Assembly (NCBI GenBank): GCA_021785655.1 | Contig: JAJYET010000012.1 | Location: forward strand, 1 to 56,591 | From: a bacterium | Lineage (GTDB): Bacteria; Chloroflexota; Dormibacteria; Aeolococcales; Bog-877 | Reading direction: 5' to 3' | DNA: 56,591 nt | Shown: piece by piece, positions 1 through 8,787 of the stretch | Layout of the letters: every line of letters begins with the position of its first letter | How positions within the stretch are numbered: the first letter of the stretch is position 1 | Notes under the pieces: model-generated | Told to the model about the DNA's origin: nothing | Database searches by the model: none | The model's input: only the letters and a program-made list of their open reading frames with translations | Program-made: the position numbers and the translations under genes

Positions 1-669
1 GTAGACGACTCCAGGCCGACCAGGGCCAACGTGCTGTGCGACACCGGTATCAGGTGATGGCCCTGCGGAGATGCCTCGAGTGGGCGAAGTGGTCCCTGGT
101 TACTGGCGACCCCACCCCGCGGGTGTCCCCTGTTTGGGGCGACCGATAGTCGCTCCCACTGGTGAAGAGGGCACGAGATAGGAGCGAGCTGTCTTCACAC
201 GAGTCTCGGGCCCGGTCAGGGGCGGACTTGACCAGGGGCTCACCCACCGCCTGGTGCCCGAGGCGGTGATGCCGGTCCACCTCCCCGTTGAGCCGGGCCA
301 TCCCCCTTCGATCGCACGTACCTCCGTTGCTCTCTGCCATGCCACAGCTCATGAATCCCTCGCGGCCATCTTCTCGCGGTGGCCTGCCGTCGGGCCGGTG
401 ACGCCCACCGGTGCGGATCGGGCCAGCCGGGCCGTTGGGTCAGCCGGCGGTTATCCGCAGGGCCTCGCGAGCGCTCAAGGCCATCGCCAGCGCCGATTGA
501 AGGGCTCCGTCCGACTCTCGGGACGGGACCCTGTGGTTAGCTGGGGCTGCGAGCGCATGGCAGTGGGGGCCAGAGGTCGCGAGCACGAGGAGGTCCGTCG
601 GCGGAGCGAGCTCACGCCCCCGCAGCGGGCGAGGCCCGACCACCCGGCTCACTCTCTCGAATGAGGCCC
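1..669. other. No recognisable gene
   Basis: Both strands were read in all frames. Only short, compositionally biased open frames are present, and none resembles a known family. No tRNA, repeat or clear promoter was seen. It may be the decayed flank of a gene lying left of the window. Confidence 0.5.
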
Positions 670-2214
670 TCAGCCGAGTTCCGGCACCACCTGACGCGCC
701 CGCTCCAGTACCCTTCCGTCGCTCACCGCCCTGGCCACCGCCTCCAGCTCCGGACTGGTGAAGCGGTCCGCCCCGACGCCGCCCCCAAGCTCGCGGACCA
801 GCTCCCCCACTGCCCGGCCGGCCGGCCCCGGCCGCAGTGGCTGGCGCAGCTCCAGTCCTCGGGCCGCGGCCAGCAGCTCCACGCCGAGGATCCGGGAGAG
901 GTTGTCCACCACCTGGCGCAGCTTGCGAGCGGCCCCCCAGCCCATGGAGACGTGGTCCTCCTGCATCCCGGAGGTGGGCAGCGAGTCCACGCTGGCGGGC
1001 TGGGCCAGCCGCCGGTTCTGGGCCACCATGGCGGCCGCGGTGTACTGGGCGATCATCAGCCCCGAGTTGACCCCCGCCTCCGCCGCCAGGAAGGGGGGGA
1101 GCCCCTGGGAGCGTGCCGGGTCCAGGAGCCGGTCGACCCTTCGCTCCGCGATCGCCCCCACCTCGGCGGCGGCGATGGCCAGGAAGTCCAGCGCGAAGGC
1201 CAGCGGCTCTCCGTGGAAGTTGCCGGTGGACGCCACCCGCCCGTCCCTCAGGACCACCGGGTTGTCCACCGCCGAGCGCAGCTCCCGCTCGGCGACACCC
1301 CGGGCGAAGTCCAGGGTGTCCCGGGCGGCGCCCGCGACCTGTGGGGCGCAGCGGATCGAGTAGGCGTCCTGGACCGCGTGAGGAGACTGCGCATGGGAGG
1401 CACGGATCTCTGAGCCACTCAGAAGGCGTCTCAGGTTCCCGGCGCTCACCATCTGCCCGGGATGGGGGCGGATCTGGTGCAGCTCGGCGATGAAGGGGCC
1501 GTCGGTGCCCAGCAGGGCCTCGGTGCTGAGCGCCGCTGAGACGTCAGCGGTCGCCAGGAGGTTCTCCAGGTCCTCGATCGCCAGCACCAGCATCCCCAGC
1601 ATGCCGTCGGTCCCGTTGATCAGGCTGAGCCCGTCCTTGACCTCGAGCTGAATGGGCTGGAGCCCCGCCTCCCCCAGCGCCACCTTGCCCCCCACCACCC
1701 GGCCGTCCGGCAGCTCCGCCCATCCCTCACCGATCAGGACGAGGGACATGTGGGCGAGCGGAGCCAGATCCCCGCTGGCACCCAGGGAGCCGTGCTCCGG
1801 CACGATCGGGGTTATCCCGGAGTTCAGCAGCGCCACCAGCTGGTGGGCGACCTCCGGGCGGCTGCCCGAGTACCCGAGGCACAGGGTGCGGGCCCGGAGC
1901 AGCATCATCGCCCGCACCACCTCGACCTCCACCTTCGGCCCCATACCGGCGGCGTGGGAGCGGATCAGGGCGTGCTGGAGCCGGGAGCGTTGGTCCACGG
2001 GGATGCTGGTGTTGGCGAGCAGTCCGAAGCCCGTGGAGATCCCGTAGGCGGGGATGGCGCCGGCCCCTATCTCCTCCACCAGCCGCCGGGCCGAGCTCAT
2101 CGCCGCATCGGCTTCCTGGGTGATCTCCGCCAGAGCGCCGTGGCGGGCCACCTCCACCACGTCCCGGCGGCCCAGCCCCTGGTCCCCGATGTGGACCGTG
2201 GCTGCCGCGCTCAC
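670..2214 (-). CDS. hutH: Histidine ammonia-lyase
   Basis: Deaminates L-histidine to trans-urocanate, the first step of the Hut pathway, in the cytoplasm. From the GTG at 2214 the protein is 514 residues, the usual family length; the open frame extends 30 codons further upstream but that part is unconserved. Visible motifs are YGISTGFG near residue 57 and GSLGASGDLAPLAHMSL, whose Ala146-Ser147-Gly148 triad cyclises into the MIO electrophile, followed by NGTDGMLGM. No hutU, hutI or hutG is in the window, but a cyclodeaminase-like fusion protein lies at 13.4-14.6 kb and could handle one-carbon units from histidine. The upstream 750 bases are a gene graveyard, so its promoter is unclear. Confidence 0.93.
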   Translation of the reverse strand: MSAAATVHIGDQGLGRRDVVEVARHGALAEITQEADAAMSSARRLVEEIGAGAIPAYGISTGFGLLANTSIPVDQRSRLQHALIRSHAAGMGPKVEVEVVRAMMLLRARTLCLGYSGSRPEVAHQLVALLNSGITPIVPEHGSLGASGDLAPLAHMSLVLIGEGWAELPDGRVVGGKVALGEAGLQPIQLEVKDGLSLINGTDGMLGMLVLAIEDLENLLATADVSAALSTEALLGTDGPFIAELHQIRPHPGQMVSAGNLRRLLSGSEIRASHAQSPHAVQDAYSIRCAPQVAGAARDTLDFARGVAERELRSAVDNPVVLRDGRVASTGNFHGEPLAFALDFLAIAAAEVGAIAERRVDRLLDPARSQGLPPFLAAEAGVNSGLMIAQYTAAAMVAQNRRLAQPASVDSLPTSGMQEDHVSMGWGAARKLRQVVDNLSRILGVELLAAARGLELRQPLRPGPAGRAVGELVRELGGGVGADRFTSPELEAVARAVSDGRVLERARQVVPELG

Positions 2215-2276
2215 GACGGGGTCCCAGGCGGGGCCGACTCTCCACCCCGGGAGACCAGTGGGACTCCCCCCTGATG

Positions 2277-2441
2277 TAGATGAGCGATCCCGCTCACCCT
2301 CCAATGGCGCATGGTCTTCTTCATCTCATCCCCCAGCATGGCGATCACCGGTCCAACTCCCCGCTCTCCTCCCGCCGCAAGTCCGTAAAGGTAAGGCCTG
2401 CCGACCAGGGCCGGATCGGTGGCCAGGGCCAGCGCGGTCAC
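2277..2441 (-). pseudogene. Remnant of FMN-dependent alpha-hydroxyacid dehydrogenase (C-terminus)
   Basis: About 55 residues on the minus strand match the end of the lactate/glycolate oxidase family: VTALALATDPALVGRPYLYG, then LAAGGERGV and LGDEMKKTM. In intact enzymes this follows the DGGxRRGxD FMN-phosphate site; here nothing of the preceding 300 residues is recognisable. The fragment ends just before hutH. It is a decayed gene tail, interesting because a functional FAD-type 2-hydroxyacid dehydrogenase lies 4 kb away. Confidence 0.6.
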
Positions 2442-2755
2442 GGAGCCGTCGCCGGGCCGAGCGCCCGAGGTCAGCGACCGTGTCAGTGGGAGTTGGGCCA
2501 CAAGCCGCACCCACAAGCCGCGGCCGTCGCGGACGCTGTCGCAGCACCGGGCCGACCATCGCCCGCTGGAATCCCTATTTATGGGCGCCGGGCGACGGTG
2601 GCCAAGAGCACGTCGACCCGCCCGGTCGCCGGACCATCACGGCGCCGCTCGGAGCAGGATCTCGGTGGGGCCTCCGGCTGGCTCAGCATCGGTGAGTGCC
2701 CGCCGGCGAGCGGGACCACCAGCGCGCCCAGGCGCTCCCACGGCGCCGAAAGCTG

Positions 2756-2872
2756 CTAGCTGGGCCGGATGGGGGAGATCACCTGACGGCCCGCGGCCGG
2801 CAGCAACCCCTCCACATCCGCCCAGCATCAGGGGCCGTGCCAATGCCCGTGGACCAGCACATAGGTGGCCAC
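2756..2872 (-). pseudogene. Remnant of alpha/beta hydrolase N-terminus with in-frame stop
   Basis: Reading from the GTG at 2872 gives VATYVLVHGHWHGP, a TGA stop at 2830..2828, then CWADVEGLLPAAGRQVISP and a TAG at 2758..2756. Intact EstC-like alpha/beta hydrolases carry LVHGxWHGxWCW at exactly this place, so the TGA sits where a tryptophan TGG is expected. No nucleophile elbow (GxSxG) follows. This is a truncated, nonsense-mutated gene start. Confidence 0.55.
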
Positions 2873-2969
2873 CCTCAGCTCCGAGACGGGTCAGAGACCG
2901 ACATCTGGGAGGAGGCAGGTATTCGCCGCCACGGTTGGTCCCGGGGTCTGGGTCCGCTGGAGGAACACC

Positions 2970-4379
2970 CTAAAGCCCACCTCCCGCCTCGCCGGCGACT
3001 TCGGCCTCCTGGGGCGCAGCCCGCCGGGCCGAGGTCGAGTACAGGTAGTAGAGCCCCGATGCCAGGATCAGTCCCACGATCCAGGCGATGTCACCGCCGC
3101 CGATGGCCTTGGCGATCGGACCCTCGAAGAAGCTCGAGTTCATGAACGGGAGCTCGACCACGACGGTCAACGCGTAGATGCCGAGGGCCGCCCACGAGAC
3201 CGTGCCGTACCTTCCGTGGGTCTCGAACAGGCTCGGGATGTCGTACTTGCCGCGGCGGACCAGGTAGTAGTCGGTGAGGTTGATGGCCGTCCAGGGGATG
3301 AGGAAGTAGAGCAGGAAGAGGACGAAGTTCGAGAGGTTGGTGAGGAAGTTGGAGCTGGCGGCGATGGCGATCACCGTCCCGAGCGCCGCCACCACGGTGG
3401 TGGCGACGAGGCGCCCGCGAGCCCCCGCCAGGAGTTTGCCGCTGGGGGAGAGGGTGGTGAAGGCCGTCAGGAAGGCGCCGTACAGGTTCTCCAGGTTGGC
3501 GGCGAAGACGCCCAGCAAGATGATGACCAGGAAGAGCCAGCGAACCTGGGGGAACAGGCCCGCGAAATAGGCGGGTGCGTTGCTGGCCACCTGGCTCTCG
3601 GCCACCACGGCGCCGAGGGCTCCCACGATCATGACGAAGCAGGCGCCCCCCGCCGACCCCAGGTAGGTGAACCAGAAGGTGCGCTGTGAGCTGGTGGACT
3701 TGGGCAGGTAGCGTGAGTAGTCGGAGACGTAGGGCGCCCAGGTGATCTGCCAGGCGGCGAAGATCGAGGTGACCAGGAGGATCGTTCCGAAGGTGACGCT
3801 GGCCTTGGGAGCGTGGGCTGGCAGGATCGTCAGCAGCTTGACGAACAGCACCGCGAAGATCGCGAAGGACAGGACCGACACCACCCGGTCGTAGGCGTGG
3901 AAGAGGTCATACCCCACCCAGGTGATGAGCAACACGAGAACGTCCGAGATCACCACCGCGGGCCCCACCCCGATGTGCAGCAAGGAGGCGATCGCCTGCC
4001 CGCCCAGGATCCCGCTGCTGACGAAGAAGCCCAGGTACATGAGGAGGACGACGACCACCGGGAGCGCGGACCCGAACATCCCGAACTGGGCCCGGCTCTG
4101 GATCATCTGCGGGACGCCCATCTTGGGGCCCTGGATGGAGTGGTAGGCCATGAACAGTCCGCCCACGAGGTTGCCCACCAGGATGGTGATGATGGCCCAC
4201 ACCAGGTTGAGCCCCAGGACCACCGCCAGCGCCCCGGTGGCGACGGCGGTGATCTGCACGTTGCTGGCGAACCAAAGGGTGAAGAGGGTGTTGGGGTGGC
4301 CGTGGCGCTCTGCCTCCGGGATGTAGTCGATGGAGCGCTGCTCCAGGCCGATCCCACCCTGCCGCGGAGTGTCTGCCAT
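2970..4379 (-). CDS. NCS1-family permease (nucleobase/allantoin/hydantoin type)
   Basis: Integral membrane symporter of 469 residues with about 12 hydrophobic segments. The N-terminus (QRSIDYIPEAERHGHP, then LWFASNVQI) and the segment GGLFMAYHSIQGPKMGVPQM are typical of the nucleobase-cation-symport-1 family. ATG at 4379 is preceded by a good GGGAGGA ribosome site; the longer frame upstream is GC-rich noise. A sigma-70-like promoter lies at 4453-4481 and gives a leader of about 67 nt. The same promoter design drives the GntR operon at 8.8 kb. The substrate cannot be fixed from sequence; purine, cytosine, allantoin or a hydantoin are family options, and an imidazole compound is conceivable given hutH downstream. 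Confidence 0.85.
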   Translation of the reverse strand: MADTPRQGGIGLEQRSIDYIPEAERHGHPNTLFTLWFASNVQITAVATGALAVVLGLNLVWAIITILVGNLVGGLFMAYHSIQGPKMGVPQMIQSRAQFGMFGSALPVVVVLLMYLGFFVSSGILGGQAIASLLHIGVGPAVVISDVLVLLITWVGYDLFHAYDRVVSVLSFAIFAVLFVKLLTILPAHAPKASVTFGTILLVTSIFAAWQITWAPYVSDYSRYLPKSTSSQRTFWFTYLGSAGGACFVMIVGALGAVVAESQVASNAPAYFAGLFPQVRWLFLVIILLGVFAANLENLYGAFLTAFTTLSPSGKLLAGARGRLVATTVVAALGTVIAIAASSNFLTNLSNFVLFLLYFLIPWTAINLTDYYLVRRGKYDIPSLFETHGRYGTVSWAALGIYALTVVVELPFMNSSFFEGPIAKAIGGGDIAWIVGLILASGLYYLYSTSARRAAPQEAEVAGEAGGGL

Positions 4380-4452
4380 CCCAGGTGTCCTCCCTTCCCG
4401 CCGCCCTTCTTGGGGCTGGGCCGGGTCGGCCCGGCGCCCCTCATGGGTGCGA

Positions 4453-4500
4453 ACTGTAACCGGCCCGGCCGGCGCCGTCAAGGGCAAAAAGTCAAAAATC
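4453..4500 (-). promoter_or_regulatory. Promoter plus conserved upstream element of the permease gene
   Basis: On the minus strand: element GATTTTTGACTTTTTG (4500..4485), then -35 TTGACG (4481..4476), a 17-base spacer and -10 TACAGT (4458..4453). The element and -35 recur with three mismatches in 24 bases at 8811-8835, with the same 17-base spacing to TAGAGT. The AT-rich element contains near-direct repeats (TTTTGAC, TTTTTGCC, CTTGACG). It is a likely operator for the GntR protein or an activator, and lies just upstream of the divergent GH105-like gene. Confidence 0.7.
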
Positions 4501-4542
4501 AATGGCACGGGCCCGAGGGGCGCCTGGTAGGATTCCCGGGCC

Positions 4543-5574
4543 ATGAGCGACCTGGCTGAGCTGCGTTCGCGTGTGGCCCTGCGCACCTGCCGCTGGCCGC
4601 TGGGCCACTGGTACTGGGGCGACGCCATCTGCGTGGACGGCCTGCTGGCGGCGGGCGCGGCCGTTCCCGCCGCCAGGGCGCGGGCGGCGGAGCTCCTGAG
4701 GGGCTGGCTGGAGCGGGTGCCGCGGGGCTACCACGACGCCCTCGCCCCGGGGGCGGCCATCGCGTCGCTGGTGGGGGTCGGAGAGCTGCCCGAGGCCGCC
4801 GCCGACCGGTTCCTCCAGGCGGTGGACGGGCTGCCCCGGCTCTTCGCCGAGGTCCCGGCGCTGGAGCCCCACCTCCCGCAGTTCCGCTTCGGCCTGTGCA
4901 TCGACGCCCTCTACCACCTTCCGCCGGCCCTGGCGGCCATCGGCCGGATGCGCTCGGACGACCAATTGGTCCAGCGGGCGGGGCGGATCGCGGTGCAGAT
5001 GCTGGAGCGGCTGCGCTGCCCAGGCGGCTTCGCCCATTGGTACGACGTCGGCGAGGATCGCAACAACCAGGTGCCGTGGAGCCGGGGGGTGGGCTGGGCG
5101 CTCCTCGGGGTTCTCGACACGATCGCGCTGACCGAGGGTCGGGCACTCCGAGTGGAGCTGGAGGGGCTGGGCGCCGAGCTGTGGGACGCCCTGTGCGAGG
5201 GGGCGGGGCCCGCGGGCTGGGGCCCGGTTCTGGGGCGCCCGGACCTGCCCCGGGAGACCTCGGTGGCGGCATTCGTGCTGGCGGCGGCCCACCACCCAAT
5301 GGCCGCCGTCCCGGCCCGGCGCTCCCTGTACCAGCTGGCGCGGGGGCGGGTCCTGAGCGCCATCGACCAAGGAGGCGTGTATCGCGGGGTCAGCGCGGAC
5401 GTGCTGCCGAGCTGGGATCCGGCCAGCTACGAGTCCTTCGAAGTTGAGCCCTCCCCCTGGGGCCAGGGGGTGGCGCTGCGATCACTGGCGGCCCTGGCCG
5501 GGGATCCTTGGGTCCCCGGCCTCCCACCGGGATCGGCTCTGGGAGTTCAGCCGGGGATCGCGCCCCTCACGTAG
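4543..5574 (+). CDS. Glycoside hydrolase family 88/105-like protein (unsaturated glucuronyl/rhamnogalacturonyl hydrolase type)
   Basis: 343 residues predicted to form the alpha6/alpha6 barrel of the YteR-like family, which hydrolyses unsaturated uronyl ends left by polysaccharide lyases. Recognisable pieces are CPGGFAHWYDV, VPWSRGVGWALLGVLDT, ETSVAAFVLAAA and the C-terminal YESFEVEPSPWGQGVALRSLA; these Trp- and Gly-rich turns are characteristic. No signal peptide is seen, so it should act in the cytoplasm. A TAGGAT box at 4528-4533 lies nine bases before the ATG. Its 3' end overlaps the convergent hisC by 28 bases. No lyase or sugar transporter is nearby. Confidence 0.72.
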   Translation: MSDLAELRSRVALRTCRWPLGHWYWGDAICVDGLLAAGAAVPAARARAAELLRGWLERVPRGYHDALAPGAAIASLVGVGELPEAAADRFLQAVDGLPRLFAEVPALEPHLPQFRFGLCIDALYHLPPALAAIGRMRSDDQLVQRAGRIAVQMLERLRCPGGFAHWYDVGEDRNNQVPWSRGVGWALLGVLDTIALTEGRALRVELEGLGAELWDALCEGAGPAGWGPVLGRPDLPRETSVAAFVLAAAHHPMAAVPARRSLYQLARGRVLSAIDQGGVYRGVSADVLPSWDPASYESFEVEPSPWGQGVALRSLAALAGDPWVPGLPPGSALGVQPGIAPLT

Positions 5575-6635
5575 GCGGCGGCCGCCTCCAGAACCGCCTG
5601 GTTCTCCTCCCTCAGCCCCACCGTGACCCGGACCCCCTCGCCGGCAAAGCAGCGCACGCTGACCCCGGCCTGGGAGCAGGCGGCGGCGAATCCCGATGAG
5701 CCCTCCCCGAGGGGCAGCCAGACGAAGTTGGCGTGGGAGGGGGGCACCTCGAGCCCCAGCTGGTGCAGACCGGTGGTGAGCCGCTGGCGCTCGGCCACCA
5801 GGACCTGGGCACGACGGCGCAGCTCCCCCTCCAGCTCCAAGGCCGCGATCGCCCCCGCCTGGGCGGGCGCGGTCAGGGTGAAGGGGATGGCCACCGCCTC
5901 CAGGCTCGCCACCACGTCGGGGTGGGCGGTGCACCAGCCCACCCGCATCCCGGCCAGGGCGAAGGCCTTGGAGAAGGTGCGCATGACCACCAGGTTGCCG
6001 AGTTCCGAGCGCAGCTCCAGCGCCAGTCCGTCCGCCTCGGGCTCCCCGAACTCGCAGTAGGCTTGGTCCAGGACCAGAAGGCAGGTGGCGGGGAGCTGGC
6101 GGGCGAAAGCCGCCACCTCATCCGGGGCCAGAGCGGTGCCGGTCGGGTTGTTGGGGTCGGCCAGCAGCACGACCCGGGTGTCGGCCGAGACCGCCCGGGC
6201 GAGCGCGGCAAGATCGATCCGCTGGTCGACGAGGGGGACCGGAACCGGCCGGGCGCCGCAGCTGCCCGCCAGGATCGGGTAGGCCTCGTAGGAGCGCCAC
6301 CCGTACACCACCTCGGCCCCGGGGCCGCCGTAGGCTAGGAGCAGGTCGCGGAGCAGCTCCAGCGACCCGCCGGCCACCGCCACCTCCTCGGCGGGGAGCC
6401 CGTACCGCGTGGCCAGCCTCAGTGCCAGCTCCCGCCCCGAGGGTGGGTAGCGGTTGGCCTCCCCGCAGGCGGCGGCCATGGCCTCCACCATCTGCTCGGG
6501 GAGGGCGAACGGCGACTCGTTGGAGCTGAGCTTGTAGCCCGGCCGCCCCTCACGCGGGGCCGCGGGGGTGCCGGGGACGTAGCTTGGCAGGTGGGCGATC
6601 GCCGACCTCGGGGGAGGTGGGCTGGTTCCCCTCAT
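5547..6635 (-). CDS. HisC-like PLP aminotransferase
   Basis: 362-residue fold-type I aminotransferase of the histidinol-phosphate/aromatic aminotransferase group. Visible are YKLSSNESPF at the N-terminus, LADPNNPTGT (about residues 158-167), LDQAYCEF, and the Schiff-base lysine K223 in RTFSKAFALAGMRVGW. The ATG at 6635 overlaps the stop of the upstream dehydrogenase gene as ATGA, so translation is coupled. No other his genes are present. Its operon with a 2-hydroxyacid dehydrogenase and GntR regulator suggests a catabolic role linking an amino acid, a 2-keto acid and a hydroxy acid rather than histidine biosynthesis, but that is inference. Confidence 0.85.
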   Translation of the reverse strand: MRGTSPPPPRSAIAHLPSYVPGTPAAPREGRPGYKLSSNESPFALPEQMVEAMAAACGEANRYPPSGRELALRLATRYGLPAEEVAVAGGSLELLRDLLLAYGGPGAEVVYGWRSYEAYPILAGSCGARPVPVPLVDQRIDLAALARAVSADTRVVLLADPNNPTGTALAPDEVAAFARQLPATCLLVLDQAYCEFGEPEADGLALELRSELGNLVVMRTFSKAFALAGMRVGWCTAHPDVVASLEAVAIPFTLTAPAQAGAIAALELEGELRRRAQVLVAERQRLTTGLHQLGLEVPPSHANFVWLPLGEGSSGFAAACSQAGVSVRCFAGEGVRVTVGLREENQAVLEAAAAYVRGAIPG

Positions 6636-8020
6636 TCCTCGACCTCCAGCATCTTGCCCGGGTTGAGGATCCCGAGGGGGTCCAGGGTGGCCTTGAGCCG
6701 GCGCATCACCCCCACCCCGGAGGGGTGCTCCTGGCGCAGAAACGAGGTCTTGCCGATCCCCACCCCGTGCTCCCCGGTGCAGGTCCCGCCCATCCGGAGG
6801 GCCCGCTCGACCATCCGGGCATGGAGGGCGGCCGCCTCGTCGAATTGCTCCTCCCTCCCCTCCTCTAGGACGAAGGACAGATGGAAGTTGCCGTCGCCGA
6901 CGTGGCCCACGATGGGGGCCAGCACCCGGCTCCGGTCCAGCTCCGCCTTGGTCTCCAGCAGGCAGTCCGCCAGCCGCGACACCGGGACGCAGACGTCGGT
7001 GGACCAGGTCCTGGCGTGGGGCCGGAGCGCCTTGGCGGCGTAGAGCGCGTGATGGCGCGCCTCCCAGAGCCGGCTCCTGTCCTCCGGGGTGGGCATCAGC
7101 TCCAGCCGGCCACCTTTGGCCCCCACCACATCCGCCACCTCGCGCACCTGCTCCGCCACCGCGTCCCGGGCCCCCTGGAACTCCAGGAGCAGGGTGGGGG
7201 TGACCGGGCTGTCCATCTGCTGGTAGCGGTTGATGGCGTCCACCATCACCTCGTCCAGCAGCTCGATCCGGGCCACCTGGATCCCCAGCTGGACGGTCTC
7301 GATCACCGCGCTGACCGCGGACCTGAGGTCGGGCATCGGGCAGACCGCCGCGGCCACCGCCCCCGGCAGCGGCTGCACCCTGAGCGTGACCTCGACGACC
7401 ACTCCCAGGGTGCCCTCCGACCCGGTGAAGAGATGGGTCAGGTCGTATCCGGCGCTGGACTTGCGGGCGCGCCCGCCGGTGGTCACCACCTCCCCGCTGG
7501 CCAGCACGACCCTGAGCCCCAGGACGTTGGCGGCCATGGTCCCGTAGCGGACCGCCATGGTGCCGCTCGCCCGGGTGGCCGCCATACCTCCCAGCGTGGG
7601 GTCGGATCCGGGGTCCACCGGGAAGAAGAGCCCCCTTGGCCCCAGCTCGGAGTTGAGCTGGCTGAGGGTGACCCCGGCCTCCACCGTGGCGTCGAGATCC
7701 TCGGGGTCCACCCGCAGCACCCGGCTCATCCCCGATAGGTCCAGGCTCACCCCTCCGTGGACGGGGATGGCCCCACCCTCCAGCCCGCTCCCGGCTCCGA
7801 ACGGAACGACCGGGCACAGATACTCCCGGCACACCTCGAGGACCGCCTGCACGTCCTCCACGCTCTGGCAGTGGGCGACCGCCCAGGGAAGTCGCGGCTC
7901 ATGGTGGGACTCGTCCCGGCTGTGGCGCTCCAGGTCGGCCGGGCTGAGGCTCAGGCGCTCTCCGAGGCGCTCCGCCAGCCCAGGAATCAGCCCCCCGGGA
8001 ACCTCAGCCGTCCCCGGCAC
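6632..8020 (-). CDS. FAD-linked D-2-hydroxyacid dehydrogenase (GlcD / D-lactate dehydrogenase family)
   Basis: 462 residues from the GTG at 8020, the usual length for this family; the open frame upstream is unconserved. The PCMH-type FAD domain shows PFGAGSGLEGG, DPTLGGMAATRASGT, and AGYDLTHLFTGSEGTLGVV; the C-terminal FAD-oxidase domain shows HVGDGNFHLSF and the metal-binding TGEHGVGIGK. It oxidises a D-2-hydroxy acid (lactate, glycolate, hydroxyglutarate or similar) to the 2-keto acid, passing electrons to the respiratory chain or an electron carrier. It overlaps the gntR stop by 17 bases and hisC by four, so the three genes form one operon. Confidence 0.88.
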   Translation of the reverse strand: MPGTAEVPGGLIPGLAERLGERLSLSPADLERHSRDESHHEPRLPWAVAHCQSVEDVQAVLEVCREYLCPVVPFGAGSGLEGGAIPVHGGVSLDLSGMSRVLRVDPEDLDATVEAGVTLSQLNSELGPRGLFFPVDPGSDPTLGGMAATRASGTMAVRYGTMAANVLGLRVVLASGEVVTTGGRARKSSAGYDLTHLFTGSEGTLGVVVEVTLRVQPLPGAVAAAVCPMPDLRSAVSAVIETVQLGIQVARIELLDEVMVDAINRYQQMDSPVTPTLLLEFQGARDAVAEQVREVADVVGAKGGRLELMPTPEDRSRLWEARHHALYAAKALRPHARTWSTDVCVPVSRLADCLLETKAELDRSRVLAPIVGHVGDGNFHLSFVLEEGREEQFDEAAALHARMVERALRMGGTCTGEHGVGIGKTSFLRQEHPSGVGVMRRLKATLDPLGILNPGKMLEVEE

Positions 8021-8741
8021 CGGCGGCCACCCTGGATCCGTTGGAGGCCGGCTCCGGTCCGAGCATCGGCGCCACCCTCTCCACGGTCCACTCCAAAAGG
8101 TCCCGGGCCATGCGCTCGGCCGCCGTCCCGTCGCGGCGGGCGCAGGCCTCGAAGAATGCGGTCTGGCGCTGGAAGTCATCGTGGGCGTTCATCCCCTGGG
8201 CCAGCGCCAGCCGGAAGTAGCGTTCGGCCTGGCGGCGGTAGGAGCGGATCTCCTGCAGGAGGCGGGGGTGCCCCGCGGCCTCATAGCAGATCTCGTGCAT
8301 GGACCACTCCGCGTCCAGGTACTGGGGCAGGACCCGAAGGTCGTCATGGTCCAGGCCGCCGAGCTTGCGGACCAGCCCTCGCATCCGCTCGACGTCGCCG
8401 TCGGTGAGACGGGGAGCACCCCGCCCCGCGGCCACGCTCTCCAGTCCCACCCGCACCGCGTAGATGTCCAGCAGGTCGTCCACGGAGAGGGGGGCCACGG
8501 TGGACCCCTTGCCCCGCTGGTGCACGACCAGGCCCTCGGCCCGAAGACGTTCCACGGCCACCCTCACCGGGGTCGTGCTCACTCCCAGCTGGGCAGCCAG
8601 GTCGTTCAGCCGCAGCGGCGACCCCGGGGGGAGCTGGCGGAGGATCAGCCGGCGCAGGTGGGCGTACACCGCGTCGGTGACGGAGGACACCGCCAGCTGG
8701 GCAGTATGTCGTCCGGTGCCGGTGGAGCTGTCCTGGGTCAT
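8004..8741 (-). CDS. GntR-family transcriptional regulator (FadR/FCD subfamily)
   Basis: 245 residues. An N-terminal winged helix (LRRLILRQLPPGSPLRLNDLAAQLGVSTTPVRVAVERLRAEGLV) is followed by an all-helical FCD ligand domain with the usual metal-binding acids and histidines (for example EWSMHEICYEAAGHPRL). ATG at 8741 has GGGAGG a few bases upstream; an in-frame GTG at 8753 is less likely. As first gene of the operon with the dehydrogenase and aminotransferase, it probably senses a hydroxy or keto acid and controls its own promoter and that of the NCS1 permease through the shared element. Confidence 0.9.
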   Translation of the reverse strand: MTQDSSTGTGRHTAQLAVSSVTDAVYAHLRRLILRQLPPGSPLRLNDLAAQLGVSTTPVRVAVERLRAEGLVVHQRGKGSTVAPLSVDDLLDIYAVRVGLESVAAGRGAPRLTDGDVERMRGLVRKLGGLDHDDLRVLPQYLDAEWSMHEICYEAAGHPRLLQEIRSYRRQAERYFRLALAQGMNAHDDFQRQTAFFEACARRDGTAAERMARDLLEWTVERVAPMLGPEPASNGSRVAAGAGDG

Positions 8742-8787
8742 GGGGCCTCCCACTGCGGCCGTGGGCGGTCACCGCCCCGACGCCGAG

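Noticed and set aside
254-1413. Long plus-strand open frames over and before hutH
   Set aside because: They follow the codon-position GC bias of the minus-strand gene, have no domain similarity, and read as Arg/Pro/Gly-rich noise.
6636-7832. An in-frame extension of hisC to 761 codons, suggesting a fusion protein
   Set aside because: The extra residues are an out-of-frame reading of the FAD dehydrogenase gene. The true hisC ATG at 6635 overlaps the dehydrogenase stop.
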